From contig JAKITE010000007.1 in NCBI GenBank assembly GCA_021648225.1, positions 1 through 44,355 of the forward strand: a DNA stretch of 44,355 nt, read 5' to 3'. Source of the DNA: Paracoccaceae bacterium (lineage in GTDB: Bacteria > Pseudomonadota > Alphaproteobacteria > Rhodobacterales > Rhodobacteraceae). Both the position numbers and the translations under genes were made by a program. The notes beneath the pieces are model-generated. The model worked only from the letters and a program-made list of their open reading frames with translations. It searched no databases and was not told where the DNA came from. Shown here one piece after another: positions 25,464-33,837 of the stretch (the stretch's first letter is position 1; each line of letters opens with the position of its first letter).

Positions 25464-26275
25464 GCGATACATATGTAACCGAAGACGGTCGCACCATTGG
25501 CCCGCCGGTGCTGGAGATGAAAAACATCACGCTCCGGTTTGGCGGGGTCACCGCGATCAAGGATATTTCCTTTGATATTCGCGAGGGTGAAATTCGTGCC
25601 ATCATCGGCCCGAACGGGGCGGGTAAATCTTCGATGCTCAACGTCATCAACGGGTTTTACCATCCGCAAGAGGGCGAGGTATTTTTTCGGGGCGAGAAAC
25701 GCAAACCGATGAAACCCTATCAGATTGCCCATCAGGGCATCGCGCGGACCTTTCAGAATATCGCGTTGTTCAAGGGCATGTCGACGCTGGATAATATCAT
25801 GACCGGCCGCTTTACCCATATGAAAACCAATATTTTCTGGCAAGCCATCTGGAAAGGCCCCGCCGAACGCGAAGAGATCGAAAACCGCGAGATTGTCGAG
25901 AAAGTCATTGATTTTCTGGAAATTCAGGCCATTCGCAAAACCCCTGTCGGGGCATTGCCTTACGGCTTGCAAAAACGGGTTGAGCTGGGCCGTGCCTTGG
26001 CCGCGCAGCCCAAATTGCTGCTGCTGGATGAACCAATGGCGGGCATGAATGTCGAAGAAAAAGAAGACATGAGCCGGTTTATTCTGGACGTAAACGATGA
26101 ATTTGGCACCACAATTGCGCTGATTGAACATGATATGAGCGTGGTGATGGATATTTCCGACCGCGTGGTGGTGATGGATTACGGCGCAAAAATCGGCGAT
26201 GGCACACCCGACGAGGTGATCAATAATCAAGCTGTGATTGATGCATATCTGGGCGTGGCCCATGAGGAGAATTAG
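25460..26275 (+). CDS. branched-chain-type ABC transporter ATP-binding protein (LivG-like)
   Basis: A 271-residue ATPase of the HAAT (hydrophobic amino acid) ABC family. Walker A is IGPNGAGKSSMLNVING, the signature region is LPYGLQKRVELGRALA (the LivG variant of LSGGQ) and Walker B is LLLLDEPMAGMN, followed by IALIEHDMSVVMDISDRVVVMDYG. The LivG-like C-terminal tail (GTPDEVINNQAVIDAYLG) is present. It would energise uptake together with the LivF-like ATPase at 29.8 kb. The start overlaps the acyl-CoA synthetase stop and the stop is directly followed by the LivH start, so translation is coupled on both sides. Confidence 0.92.
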   Translation: MSDTYVTEDGRTIGPPVLEMKNITLRFGGVTAIKDISFDIREGEIRAIIGPNGAGKSSMLNVINGFYHPQEGEVFFRGEKRKPMKPYQIAHQGIARTFQNIALFKGMSTLDNIMTGRFTHMKTNIFWQAIWKGPAEREEIENREIVEKVIDFLEIQAIRKTPVGALPYGLQKRVELGRALAAQPKLLLLDEPMAGMNVEEKEDMSRFILDVNDEFGTTIALIEHDMSVVMDISDRVVVMDYGAKIGDGTPDEVINNQAVIDAYLGVAHEEN

Positions 26276-27319
26276 ATGTTGGACCAGTTTCTTTATGGCA
26301 TAGAGGCCGCGCTGAACGGGTTAATGACCGGTATTATGTATTCGCTGGTGGCGCTGGGGTTTGTGTTGATTTTCAAGGCATCTGGCGTGTTCAATTATGC
26401 GCAAGGGGTGATGGCGCTGTTTGGCGCGATGACCCTGGTTTCCATTCAGGAAGGCCGGGTGCCGTTTTCGCATATTATCAACGCCACTTTTGGCACCAAA
26501 ATCCACGGTTTCGGCTGGGAGGTTCCGGCCCTTGCGGCGATTGGCCTGACCATTGGCGTGATGATCCTGTTTGCCTGGCTGGTGGAGCGATACTTGCTGA
26601 AACATCTGATCAATCAGGAGCCGGTTATTCTGTTTATGGCCACCATTGGTTTGGCCTATTTTATGGAGGGTTTTGGCGATTTGATGTGGGGTTCCGACAT
26701 CAAGGTGATTGATCTGGCCATGCCGGCGCTCGGGGTGCCGGGGCTGCCGCAAGGCGGGTCTTTGTTTATTGAAAACGCAACCTCGGGCCTTGGCACCGAC
26801 CGGTTTTTCGGGTTTTTTATTGATAAGCTGGACATAACCGCGGCGATCATTGCCATGCTTTTGGTGGTTACCTTAACAATTTTCAGCCAATATTCCAAAA
26901 CCGGACGCGCCTTGCGCGCCGTGGCCGATGACCACCAAGCAGCAATGTCGGTTGGCATTTCCTTGCGCACCATCTGGGTGATTGTCTGGTCAATCGCTGG
27001 CGTTGTTGCGCTGGTGGCGGGGATCATGTGGGGGGCCAAATCGGGCGTTCAGTTTAGTCTGAGCCTGATTACGCTTAAGGCCCTGCCGGTGTTGATGCTG
27101 GGCGGGTTTACCTCCATCCCCGGGGCGATCATTGGCGGCATGATTATTGGCGTCGGTGAAAAAGTGTTTGAATTTATCGTAAGCGCAAGCTGGTTTGGCG
27201 ATGCGATGGGGTTCACAATGAATGCAACTGAAAACTGGTTTGCCTATGTGCTGGCCCTTATTTTCCTTGTCTTCAGGCCTCAAGGCCTGTTTGGCGAGAA
27301 AATTATCGAGAGGGTATAG
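26276..27319 (+). CDS. branched-chain-type ABC transporter permease (LivH-like)
   Basis: A 347-residue inner-membrane permease with about eight hydrophobic segments. Family features are GIMYSLVALGFVLIFKASGVFNYAQGVMALFGA at the start, RALRAVADDHQAAMSVGIS with the conserved cytoplasmic loop that docks the ATPase, and VLMLGGFTSIPGAIIGGMIIGVGE near the end. It is longer than E. coli LivH (308) because of a periplasmic insert around residues 60-85. It follows the LivG-like ATPase without a gap and precedes the LivM-like gene by two bases. Confidence 0.92.
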   Translation: MLDQFLYGIEAALNGLMTGIMYSLVALGFVLIFKASGVFNYAQGVMALFGAMTLVSIQEGRVPFSHIINATFGTKIHGFGWEVPALAAIGLTIGVMILFAWLVERYLLKHLINQEPVILFMATIGLAYFMEGFGDLMWGSDIKVIDLAMPALGVPGLPQGGSLFIENATSGLGTDRFFGFFIDKLDITAAIIAMLLVVTLTIFSQYSKTGRALRAVADDHQAAMSVGISLRTIWVIVWSIAGVVALVAGIMWGAKSGVQFSLSLITLKALPVLMLGGFTSIPGAIIGGMIIGVGEKVFEFIVSASWFGDAMGFTMNATENWFAYVLALIFLVFRPQGLFGEKIIERV

Positions 27320-27321
27320 CC

Positions 27322-28398
27322 ATGTTTTACCGCGAAGCAGGTGATTTTAAGAAATCTTACGCCGAGGATAGCCAGACCTTTCCGCTAAAACTGGATCGGT
27401 ATGGCTATTATTTAATGCTGGCTGTGGCATTCGGGGTAATCCCGTTTTTCATCAATGATTATTGGGCCAATGCGATTATGATTCCGTTTCTGGTTTGGTC
27501 CATCGCGGCGCTGGGCCTGAATATTCTGGGTGGGTATTGCGGCCAGATCAGCCTTGGTTCGGGCGGGTTTATGGCGGTGGGGGCTTATACAACCTATAAG
27601 CTGATGACCTCTTTCCCTGATCTGAACATGTTTATTATCATCCTGCTTTCAGGTGTGGTTACGGCCATGGTCGGGTTGATATTCGGGTTGCCAAGCCTGC
27701 GCATCAAAGGGTTTTATCTGGCGGTGGCGACTTTGGCGGCGCAGTTCTTTCTGGTCTGGATGTTCAATAAATTCGGCTGGTTCTATAACTATTCCGCCTC
27801 GGGCCAGATCACCGCCCCCGCGCGTGAGGTGTTGGGGTTTGAAGTCACTGGCGCCACCGCCAGCGCCAGTGCAAAATATCTGTTCTGTCTGGTCTTGGTG
27901 GTTGGCTTGGCATGGCTGGCCCGCAACCTGACAAGGGGCCGCATTGGCCGCAGCTGGATGGCGATCCGGGATATGGATATTGCCGCTGAAATCATCGGGG
28001 TGAACCCGTTAAAAACCAAATTGCTGGCTTTTGCGGTCAGTTCGTTTTTCATCGGTGTGGCCGGGGCGCTGTTTTTCTCGGTTTATCTTGGCGCGATCGA
28101 GGTCGGCGAGGCCTTTGGCATTCAGAAATCATTCTTGCTGTTGTTTATGGTAATTATCGGCGGGCTTGGCACAATTTTCGGCAGCTTTATCGGCGCGGCG
28201 TTTCTGGTGTTGATGCCGGTATTGTTGAAAAATATCATGGTCGGCCAGCTTAATTTCCCGATTGATATTGCCGCGCATCTCGAATTTGTCCTGATCGGGC
28301 TGTTTATTATGATAACCTTGGTTCTTGAGCCTCGGGGAATCGCCCAATTATGGCGGTTTGCCAAAGCCAAGCTCAGATTATGGCCTTTTCCGCATTAG
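27322..28398 (+). CDS. branched-chain-type ABC transporter permease (LivM-like)
   Basis: A 358-residue second permease with about ten hydrophobic segments. Typical LivM motifs are ALGLNILGGYCGQISLGSGGFMAVGAYTTY, GLPSLRIKGFYLAVATLAAQFF, IGRSWMAIRDMDIAAEIIGVNPLKTKLLAFAVSS (the ATPase contact loop) and IIGGLGTIFGSFIGAAFLVLMP. An N-terminal extension of about 30 charged residues (MFYREAGDFKKSYAED) precedes the first helix, as in many alphaproteobacterial members. The gap of 71 bases to the binding-protein gene is the largest inside this permease block. Confidence 0.92.
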   Translation: MFYREAGDFKKSYAEDSQTFPLKLDRYGYYLMLAVAFGVIPFFINDYWANAIMIPFLVWSIAALGLNILGGYCGQISLGSGGFMAVGAYTTYKLMTSFPDLNMFIIILLSGVVTAMVGLIFGLPSLRIKGFYLAVATLAAQFFLVWMFNKFGWFYNYSASGQITAPAREVLGFEVTGATASASAKYLFCLVLVVGLAWLARNLTRGRIGRSWMAIRDMDIAAEIIGVNPLKTKLLAFAVSSFFIGVAGALFFSVYLGAIEVGEAFGIQKSFLLLFMVIIGGLGTIFGSFIGAAFLVLMPVLLKNIMVGQLNFPIDIAAHLEFVLIGLFIMITLVLEPRGIAQLWRFAKAKLRLWPFPH

Positions 28399-28469
28399 GA
28401 TGGGCCAAAAAACGCGATCGGTAAAAAGCCGGAGCATCACACTATGTCAAACCTAAAGGGAGGATAGAC

Positions 28470-29756
28470 ATGAAACTAACCAAATTGGCAGTAATTGCTG
28501 TCGCGGCCACCATGGCCGCAGGGCCGGTATTGGCCCAGCTGGTTTTCCCAAGCCTTAGCTATCGCACCGGCCCGTTCGGCGCCAATGGTTCCGAAGTCGC
28601 GGACGGTTTTGCCGATTATATGACCTTGCTGAATGAACGCGATGGCGGCATCGGCGGTGTTCTAACCGAAGTGATCGAATGCGAAACCGGCTATTCCACC
28701 GAAAAAGGCGTGGAATGTTACGAGGCCACCAAAGGCTCCGGCGCGCTGATCTATCAACCGCTTTCAACCGGTATGACCTATCAGTTGATCCCGCGTGTAA
28801 CTGCGGATGGCATTCCGATGCTGACCACCGGTTATGGCCGCACCTCGGTTGCCAATGGCGATGTGTTCCGTCAGGTTTTCAACTTTCCGGTGAATTACTG
28901 GAATGGTGCATCGATTGCGGTTAACCATATGCTGGCAGAAAATGACGGCGATATTTCAGGCAAAACCATTGCCCTGCTGTATCACAACTCTGCTTATGGC
29001 AAGGAACCTATTCCAACGCTGCAAGCATTGGCCGAGATTCACGGTTTTGATCTGACCTTGCTGCCAATTGACAGCCCGGGCCAGGAGCAAAAATCGCAAT
29101 GGTTGCAAGTGCGCCGCGAACAGCCTGACTATGCCCTGCTTTGGGGTTGGGGTGTGATGAATCAAGTTGCCATTCAAGAAGCCGCAAACATTCGGTTCCC
29201 GATGGAAAATTTCATCGGCATCTGGTGGTCCGGTTCTGAAAATGACGTGATGGCGGCCGGCGCTGTGGCGGATGGCTACAAGGCCCTGACCTTCCACGCC
29301 ATTGGCACCGGTTTCCCGATGTTTGACGATATGCAAACCTATGTGGTTGATGCAGGTCTGGCAGCGGGCTCGGGCGAAAATATCGGCACAGTGCTGTATA
29401 ACCGTGGCATGTATGGCGCATTACTGGCAGCCGAGGCTGTTAAAGTAGCGCAGGAAATGCACGGTGTTGCCCAGATTGATGCGGCAATGATGCGCGACGG
29501 ATTGGAAAATCTGGTTGTATCGGACGAATCCATGGCGGCCGTTGGCCTGCAAGGCTTTGGCCCGAATTTCAGCGTAAGCTGTGAAAACCATGGTGGCCCG
29601 GGCCTGGGTGCTGTTGCCCAATGGGACGCAACCGCGCAGGAATGGAACCTGATTACCGGTTTTGAACCCTCCGATATGGATGTGATCCAACCATTGATCA
29701 TGGCGGATTCAGCGGCTTATGCGGCTGAAAACAATATCGGCAGCCAGTGTAACTAA
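28470..29756 (+). CDS. branched-chain-type ABC transporter substrate-binding protein (LivK-like)
   Basis: A 428-residue periplasmic binding protein of the type 1 (Leu/Ile/Val) fold. A signal peptide MKLTKLAVIAVAATMAAGPVLA is followed by a two-lobe domain: GPFGANGSEVADGFADYMTLLNERDGGIGG, then GKTIALLYHNSAYGKEPIPTLQALAEIHGF and a C-terminal lobe. It is longer than LivK (about 345) and carries Cys pairs likely to be disulfides. It resembles the binding proteins that sit beside acyl-CoA ligases rather than true amino-acid binders. The ligand is unknown. GGGAGG 8 bases before the ATG is a strong ribosome binding site, and a hairpin follows the gene. Confidence 0.87.
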   Translation: MKLTKLAVIAVAATMAAGPVLAQLVFPSLSYRTGPFGANGSEVADGFADYMTLLNERDGGIGGVLTEVIECETGYSTEKGVECYEATKGSGALIYQPLSTGMTYQLIPRVTADGIPMLTTGYGRTSVANGDVFRQVFNFPVNYWNGASIAVNHMLAENDGDISGKTIALLYHNSAYGKEPIPTLQALAEIHGFDLTLLPIDSPGQEQKSQWLQVRREQPDYALLWGWGVMNQVAIQEAANIRFPMENFIGIWWSGSENDVMAAGAVADGYKALTFHAIGTGFPMFDDMQTYVVDAGLAAGSGENIGTVLYNRGMYGALLAAEAVKVAQEMHGVAQIDAAMMRDGLENLVVSDESMAAVGLQGFGPNFSVSCENHGGPGLGAVAQWDATAQEWNLITGFEPSDMDVIQPLIMADSAAYAAENNIGSQCN

Positions 29757-29765
29757 AACCACTAA

Positions 29766-29798
29766 CCTCTCCGGCTATTTGGTCGGAGAGGACTTTTT
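29766..29798 (+). terminator. terminator-like hairpin after the binding-protein gene
   Basis: An 8-base perfect stem CCTCTCCG/CGGAGAGG (29766-29773, 29784-29791) is followed by ACTTTTT. It lies between the binding-protein gene and the second ATPase, so it is probably a leaky terminator or 3'-end stabiliser that sets a high ratio of binding protein to ATPase. Confidence 0.7.
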
Positions 29799-29810
29799 AA
29801 GGGAAAAACG

Positions 29811-30635
29811 ATGTTAGATACCGGTGACAACACAGAAGTTTTGTTAGATGTGAGCAACATCGAAGTGATTTATAATAATGTCATTCTGGTGCTGAAAGGC
29901 GTTAGCCTGACTTTGGATAAGGGCGGTATTACCGCATTGCTGGGTGGTAATGGTGCGGGTAAAACCACCACGCTAAAGGCGATATCCAACCTGCTGCGTG
30001 CTGAACGTGGTGCTGTGACCAAAGGGTCAATTACCTATAAGGGCGAACCGATTGATGCGCTTGATCCAGCCACGCTGGTGAAATCCGGCGTTATTCAGGT
30101 GATGGAAGGCCGCCATGTTTTTGAACATCTGACCGTGGATGAAAATCTGATGACAGGTGCTTATACGCGCCGCGATGGCAAAGCCGCGATCAAGCAAAGC
30201 CTTGATCTGGTTTACAACTATTTCCCGCGCCTGAAAGACCGGCGCAAATCGCTGGCGGGGTATACTTCGGGTGGCGAACAACAAATGGTGGCGATTGGCC
30301 GTGCCTTGATGAGCAACCCCGAAACCGTATTGCTGGATGAACCCAGCATGGGGCTGGCACCGCAACTGGTTGAGGAGATTTTCGGCATTGTCAAAAACCT
30401 GAACGAGGTCGAGGGCGTGTCGTTTCTAATCGCTGAACAAAATACCAATGTGGCGCTGCGTTTTGCCCATAAAGGCTTTATTCTGGAATCAGGCCGTGTG
30501 GTTATGGAAGGCCCGGCGGATGAGCTGCGCGAAAACCCCGATGTTAAAGAATTTTATCTGGGCATGTCCGATAAAGGCCGTAAATCCTTTCGCGATGTGC
30601 GTTCCTATCGGCGGCGCAAAAGATGGTTGAGCTGA
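29811..30635 (+). CDS. branched-chain-type ABC transporter ATP-binding protein (LivF-like)
   Basis: A 274-residue ATPase. Walker A is LLGGNGAGKTTTLKAISNLL, the signature is YTSGGEQQMVAIGRALM and Walker B is TVLLDEPSMGLAPQLVEEIF; EQNTNVALRFAHKGFILESGRV is the LivF-type H-loop region, with Gln-Asn where LivG proteins have the switch His. It has an Arg/Lys-rich C-terminal tail (SFRDVRSYRRRKRW) of about 20 residues beyond the usual end. It pairs with the LivG-like ATPase upstream. The PaaK-like ligase gene begins 16 bases downstream. Confidence 0.92.
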   Translation: MLDTGDNTEVLLDVSNIEVIYNNVILVLKGVSLTLDKGGITALLGGNGAGKTTTLKAISNLLRAERGAVTKGSITYKGEPIDALDPATLVKSGVIQVMEGRHVFEHLTVDENLMTGAYTRRDGKAAIKQSLDLVYNYFPRLKDRRKSLAGYTSGGEQQMVAIGRALMSNPETVLLDEPSMGLAPQLVEEIFGIVKNLNEVEGVSFLIAEQNTNVALRFAHKGFILESGRVVMEGPADELRENPDVKEFYLGMSDKGRKSFRDVRSYRRRKRWLS

Positions 30636-30651
30636 GTTTGGCGGTTTTTTA

Positions 30652-31872
30652 ATGGCAGATTTTTTTGATGAACTGGAAACCCGTTCCACAGATGCGCGGG
30701 CCGCTGCATTGGCGGTGATGTTACCGGCACAAATCGGCAATGCTGTGGCAAATGCACCGGCAATGGCGGCGCGTTTGGCCTCGGTTAATGCGGCTGATAT
30801 GCGTGACCGCGCCGCGCTGCAAACCTTGCCTGTGCTTCGAAAATCGGAATTGGGCGCCGCGCAGGCCAAAAACCCGCCTTTTGGGGGTTTTGCGGTTGCA
30901 ACAGATTTTGCCCATGCATTCCAAAGCCCCGGGCCGATCTATGAACCGGCCGGGCGCGGCGATGATTGGTGGCGGCTGGGGCGGTTTTTACATGCGGCTG
31001 GTGTGCGCGGCAGTGATGTGGTGCAAAATTGTTTTTCCTATCATCTAACGCCTGCCGGTTTGATGTTTGAAAGTGCGGCCAAAGCCGTGGGCGCAACCGT
31101 ATTGCCTGCCGGCACCGGCCAGACCGAATTGCAAGTTCAGGCAGCAGCGCAACTGGGGGTCACGGCTTATGCGGGCACGCCGGATTATCTGAAAATCATC
31201 CTGGACAAGGGGGATGCGATGGGGGTTGATCTATCAAAAATCACCCGCGCGGCGGTTGGTGGCGGTGCGCTTTTCCCCAGCCTTCGGGCGGAATATGCCG
31301 ATCGGGGCATTCAGTGTTTGCAATGTTATGCTACGGCTGATTTGGGCAATATTGCTTATGAATCCGAGGCCATGGAAGGCATGATTGTTGACGAGGGTGT
31401 GATTGTTGAAATCGTTACCCCCGGCACCGGCATTCCGGTTGCCGAGGGCGAGGTGGGCGAGGTGATTGTCACAACCTTAAACCCCGATTATCCGCTAATC
31501 CGGTTTGCTACGGGCGATTTATCAGCGGTTTTGCCCGGTATCAGCCCTTGTGGGCGCACAAATATGCGCATCAAAGGCTGGATGGGGCGGGCGGATCAGA
31601 CCACCAAAATCAAGGGTATGTTTGTGCGCCCCGAACAGGTGGCAGCGCTGGTCGTAGCCCATGCCGAAATTGTCAAAGCCCGTGTGATTGTTGATCGTAA
31701 AGCAGAGCAAGACAGCATGTTGGTGCAGGTCGAAGCCCAAAATGCAGATTCAAATGCCATCGAGCAAACGGTTCAAACGGTGCTTAAACTGCGTGGCACA
31801 GTGGAAATTGTGGCATTGGGCAGCTTGCCAAAGGATGGCCTGGTGATCGAGGATCGGCGGAAATATGACTAG
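30652..31872 (+). CDS. PaaK-like acyl/aryl-CoA ligase
   Basis: A 406-residue adenylate-forming enzyme related to phenylacetate-CoA ligase. It keeps the PaaK-type N-terminus (ELETRSTDARAAALAVMLP, then LRKSELG), the middle segment GVTAYAGTPDYLKIIL, GGGALFPSLRAEYADRGI and the C-terminal IKGMFVRPEQVAALV with the A8 hinge. The usual P-loop (SSGTTG) is replaced by a degenerate FQSPGPIYEPAGRGDD, common in this branch, so activity is uncertain. As the last gene of the transporter operon it probably activates the imported acid, or a related one, in the cytoplasm. A second ligase beside the first one is notable. Confidence 0.8.
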   Translation: MADFFDELETRSTDARAAALAVMLPAQIGNAVANAPAMAARLASVNAADMRDRAALQTLPVLRKSELGAAQAKNPPFGGFAVATDFAHAFQSPGPIYEPAGRGDDWWRLGRFLHAAGVRGSDVVQNCFSYHLTPAGLMFESAAKAVGATVLPAGTGQTELQVQAAAQLGVTAYAGTPDYLKIILDKGDAMGVDLSKITRAAVGGGALFPSLRAEYADRGIQCLQCYATADLGNIAYESEAMEGMIVDEGVIVEIVTPGTGIPVAEGEVGEVIVTTLNPDYPLIRFATGDLSAVLPGISPCGRTNMRIKGWMGRADQTTKIKGMFVRPEQVAALVVAHAEIVKARVIVDRKAEQDSMLVQVEAQNADSNAIEQTVQTVLKLRGTVEIVALGSLPKDGLVIEDRRKYD

Positions 31873-31950
31873 AATCTGTCCGTGACGCTTCTGTGATATC
31901 GCCATTTGGTTCGAGTTTGGTAAACTGGCCTCAAAACAGGAGGCGTAAAT

Positions 31951-33393
31951 ATGAAACCTATTCTTAAAACCATGCTGGTTGTCGGGCTGTTATTCACAGC
32001 CGTGCAGGTCAAAGCCCAAAATCTGGCTTTGATTCTGTCGTTTCAGAATTACGAAAACGGATCCGAGGTTCGAAACGCCCTGCGCTCGCATAATGATTTA
32101 CTGGCGGCTTATCGCAATGCCGGTTTTCAGACCTTTGCCGCGCGCGACCGCACCAACGCACAATTACGCCGCCTGTTAAGGGATTTTACCGATGCGCTGG
32201 AGGATGCGGATAATGCCGTGATCCATATCAACGGTCATGTGGTCAGTTTCGGGCAGCAAAGCTGGGTTTTGCCGGTTGATACCCAAGCAAATTCACTGGC
32301 TGCGCTGGAAATAGACGGGATTTCGGTGAATTTCCTGTTGGAATTGCTGGCCCGAAAACCCGGCCAGTCGGTTTTGTTTCTGGGCATGCCGGACAGGGAT
32401 TTTGGCAATATGCCCATGGTGCGCCGAGGTGTTTCGACTGAAAATATACCGGATGATGTGATGATGGTTAGCGGGCTGCACCGCGATGTGGTGCGGGCGG
32501 TTACCCGGGATTTTCTGAACCCGGATACCATTGTTTTACAGGCATTATCGGCCAATCGGCGCAATCTTGATTTTGACGGCGATATTCCGGTTGATCTGAT
32601 ATTGGCCGATGGCGGCACGCCGCCAGCACCGCCGCTGCCGCAGGTGGATACGCCTGCACAAATCGAAAACGCGCTGGGGCTTTCGCGTAATCAACGGCGC
32701 AGCATTCAGGCTGATCTTACCTTGCTGGGCCATAGGCTGGGGTCGATTGACGGGGTGTTTGGCAATGCAACGCGGCGCGCTATTGGTAATTGGCAAAGAC
32801 AGGCGCGATTGCCGCAAACCGGCTTTTTGAGCCGGGATCAATTACGCCGGCTGGACCAGCAAGCCGATACCGCAAGGCAGAATCTGGAGCGGCAGGACCG
32901 GGCGTTTTGGGCGCAAAGCGGTGCTGCTGGCACGGTTGCTGGTTTGCAGGCCTATCTTGAACGTTATCCCGAAGGGTTATTTGCCGGTCGCGCCCGCGAT
33001 TCGCTTACGGAATTGCTGCGCGATGATGATCAGGAAGAATGGTTGCGTGCCGCCGAGGTTGATACATTGCAAGCCTATCAGCGGTATTTGCAGCGCTATC
33101 CCGACGGTATTTATAACCGGCTGGCCAAAGTCCGCATTCAGGAATTTATCGAAGATCAGCCCGACCCGAATGAAAATGCGCGCCGGGCCGAAGAACGGCT
33201 GCGGCTGGACGAATCATCCCGGTTGTTGATTGAACTGCGTTTGGCCGGATTGGGGTATCGGGTTGGTGGCACGGATGGCAATTTCAACAATGCTACCCGA
33301 AATGCCATTCGCCAATATCAGACCGACCGGCGTTTGCCGGTTACCGGTTATGTTTCATCGGATATGATCCGCATGCTGTTGCTGGGGCGTTGA
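31951..33393 (+). CDS. secreted caspase-fold-like protein with two peptidoglycan-binding domains
   Basis: A 480-residue protein with a signal peptide (1-22). Residues 25-200 look like a degenerate caspase (peptidase C14) domain: ALILSFQNYENGSEVRNALRSHNDLLAAYRNAGF, then NAVIHINGHVV, where His96 sits at the catalytic His position, and VLPVDT. At the catalytic Cys position (usually LDACR) it reads VLFLGMPD, and the whole protein contains no cysteine, so it cannot be a cysteine protease. Two PGB1-type peptidoglycan-binding domains (about 240-300 and 415-478, each with a DG.F.NATR.AI..(W/Y)Q motif) enclose two TPR-like repeats ending ERYPEGLF and QRYPDGIY. Probably periplasmic and wall-bound. Role unknown. 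Confidence 0.75.
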   Translation: MKPILKTMLVVGLLFTAVQVKAQNLALILSFQNYENGSEVRNALRSHNDLLAAYRNAGFQTFAARDRTNAQLRRLLRDFTDALEDADNAVIHINGHVVSFGQQSWVLPVDTQANSLAALEIDGISVNFLLELLARKPGQSVLFLGMPDRDFGNMPMVRRGVSTENIPDDVMMVSGLHRDVVRAVTRDFLNPDTIVLQALSANRRNLDFDGDIPVDLILADGGTPPAPPLPQVDTPAQIENALGLSRNQRRSIQADLTLLGHRLGSIDGVFGNATRRAIGNWQRQARLPQTGFLSRDQLRRLDQQADTARQNLERQDRAFWAQSGAAGTVAGLQAYLERYPEGLFAGRARDSLTELLRDDDQEEWLRAAEVDTLQAYQRYLQRYPDGIYNRLAKVRIQEFIEDQPDPNENARRAEERLRLDESSRLLIELRLAGLGYRVGGTDGNFNNATRNAIRQYQTDRRLPVTGYVSSDMIRMLLLGR

Positions 33394-33402
33394 TTTAACA
33401 CA

Positions 33403-33433
33403 AATAAAAAGGCCGGACAAAATGCCCGGCCTT
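33403..33433 (-). terminator. intrinsic terminator of rpmJ (minus strand)
   Basis: Stem AAGGCCGG/CCGGCCTT (33409-33416 and 33426-33433) is followed on the minus strand by TTTTTATTTG. It lies 23 bases downstream of the rpmJ stop and could also stop transcription from the plus-strand gene that ends at 33393. Confidence 0.75.
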
Positions 33434-33455
33434 GAAAATTCAGAAACGCGTTTAC

Positions 33456-33581
33456 TCAGCCTTGGCGGGCTTTGAAACGCGGCTGGGTTTTGTTGATTAC
33501 GTAAACCCGGCCCTTACGGCGCACAACGCGGCAATCGCGGTGACGCGCCTTAAGGGAGCGAAGCGAATTTTTGACTTTCAT
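33456..33581 (-). CDS. rpmJ: 50S ribosomal protein L36
   Basis: A 41-residue basic protein, MKVKNSLRSLKARHRDCRVV and onward, ending INKTQPRFKARQG. It is the longer, zinc-free form of L36 usual in alphaproteobacteria: only one cysteine (residue 17) is left of the four zinc ligands. It binds 23S rRNA in the large subunit. The ATG at 33581 gives the family start and has GGAGAGA upstream on the minus strand; a longer open frame upstream runs into the tRNA and is not used. It has its own terminator and lies 42 bases downstream of tRNA-Val. Confidence 0.95.
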   Translation of the reverse strand: MKVKNSLRSLKARHRDCRVVRRKGRVYVINKTQPRFKARQG

Positions 33582-33623
33582 GGTCTCTCTCCTGTCAGCG
33601 GCGCGATTTGCGCCTGTTAAAAA

Positions 33624-33698
33624 TGGTGGGCGTAACTGGGATTGAACCAGTGACCCCTTCGATGTCAACGAAGTGCTCTCCCGCTGAGCTATACACCC
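33624..33698 (-). tRNA. tRNA-Val (anticodon GAC)
   Basis: On the minus strand the sequence folds as a complete cloverleaf of 75 bases including an encoded CCA end. It has acceptor stem GGGTGTA/TACGCCC (with a G-T type pair), D arm GCTC/GAGC, anticodon stem CTTCG/CGAAG with loop TTGACAT (anticodon GAC, codon GUC) and T arm ACTGG-TTCAATC-CCAGT. It lies upstream of rpmJ on the same strand and may be cut from a common transcript. Confidence 0.96.
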
Positions 33699-33837
33699 GA
33701 AAAGCGAACAAGCGCTGCATGTGCAACGCCCGCCTGATGGGCTGTATAAATTGAGTCGCTGCGGGGTTCAAGCGCCTTTTGCATTACGCCGCAATTGTTC
33801 TATGATGAAACCATAGCAATTTCTGATCGGTATTTTG

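Noticed and set aside
30300..30440. Loss of the ABC H-loop His in the LivF-like ATPase as a defect
   Set aside because: LivF-type ATPases normally have Gln-Asn in the EQN motif, so it is a family feature.
33456..33668. Longer 70-residue form of L36
   Set aside because: The extra 29 residues read into the tRNA-Val gene; the 41-residue form is the family length.
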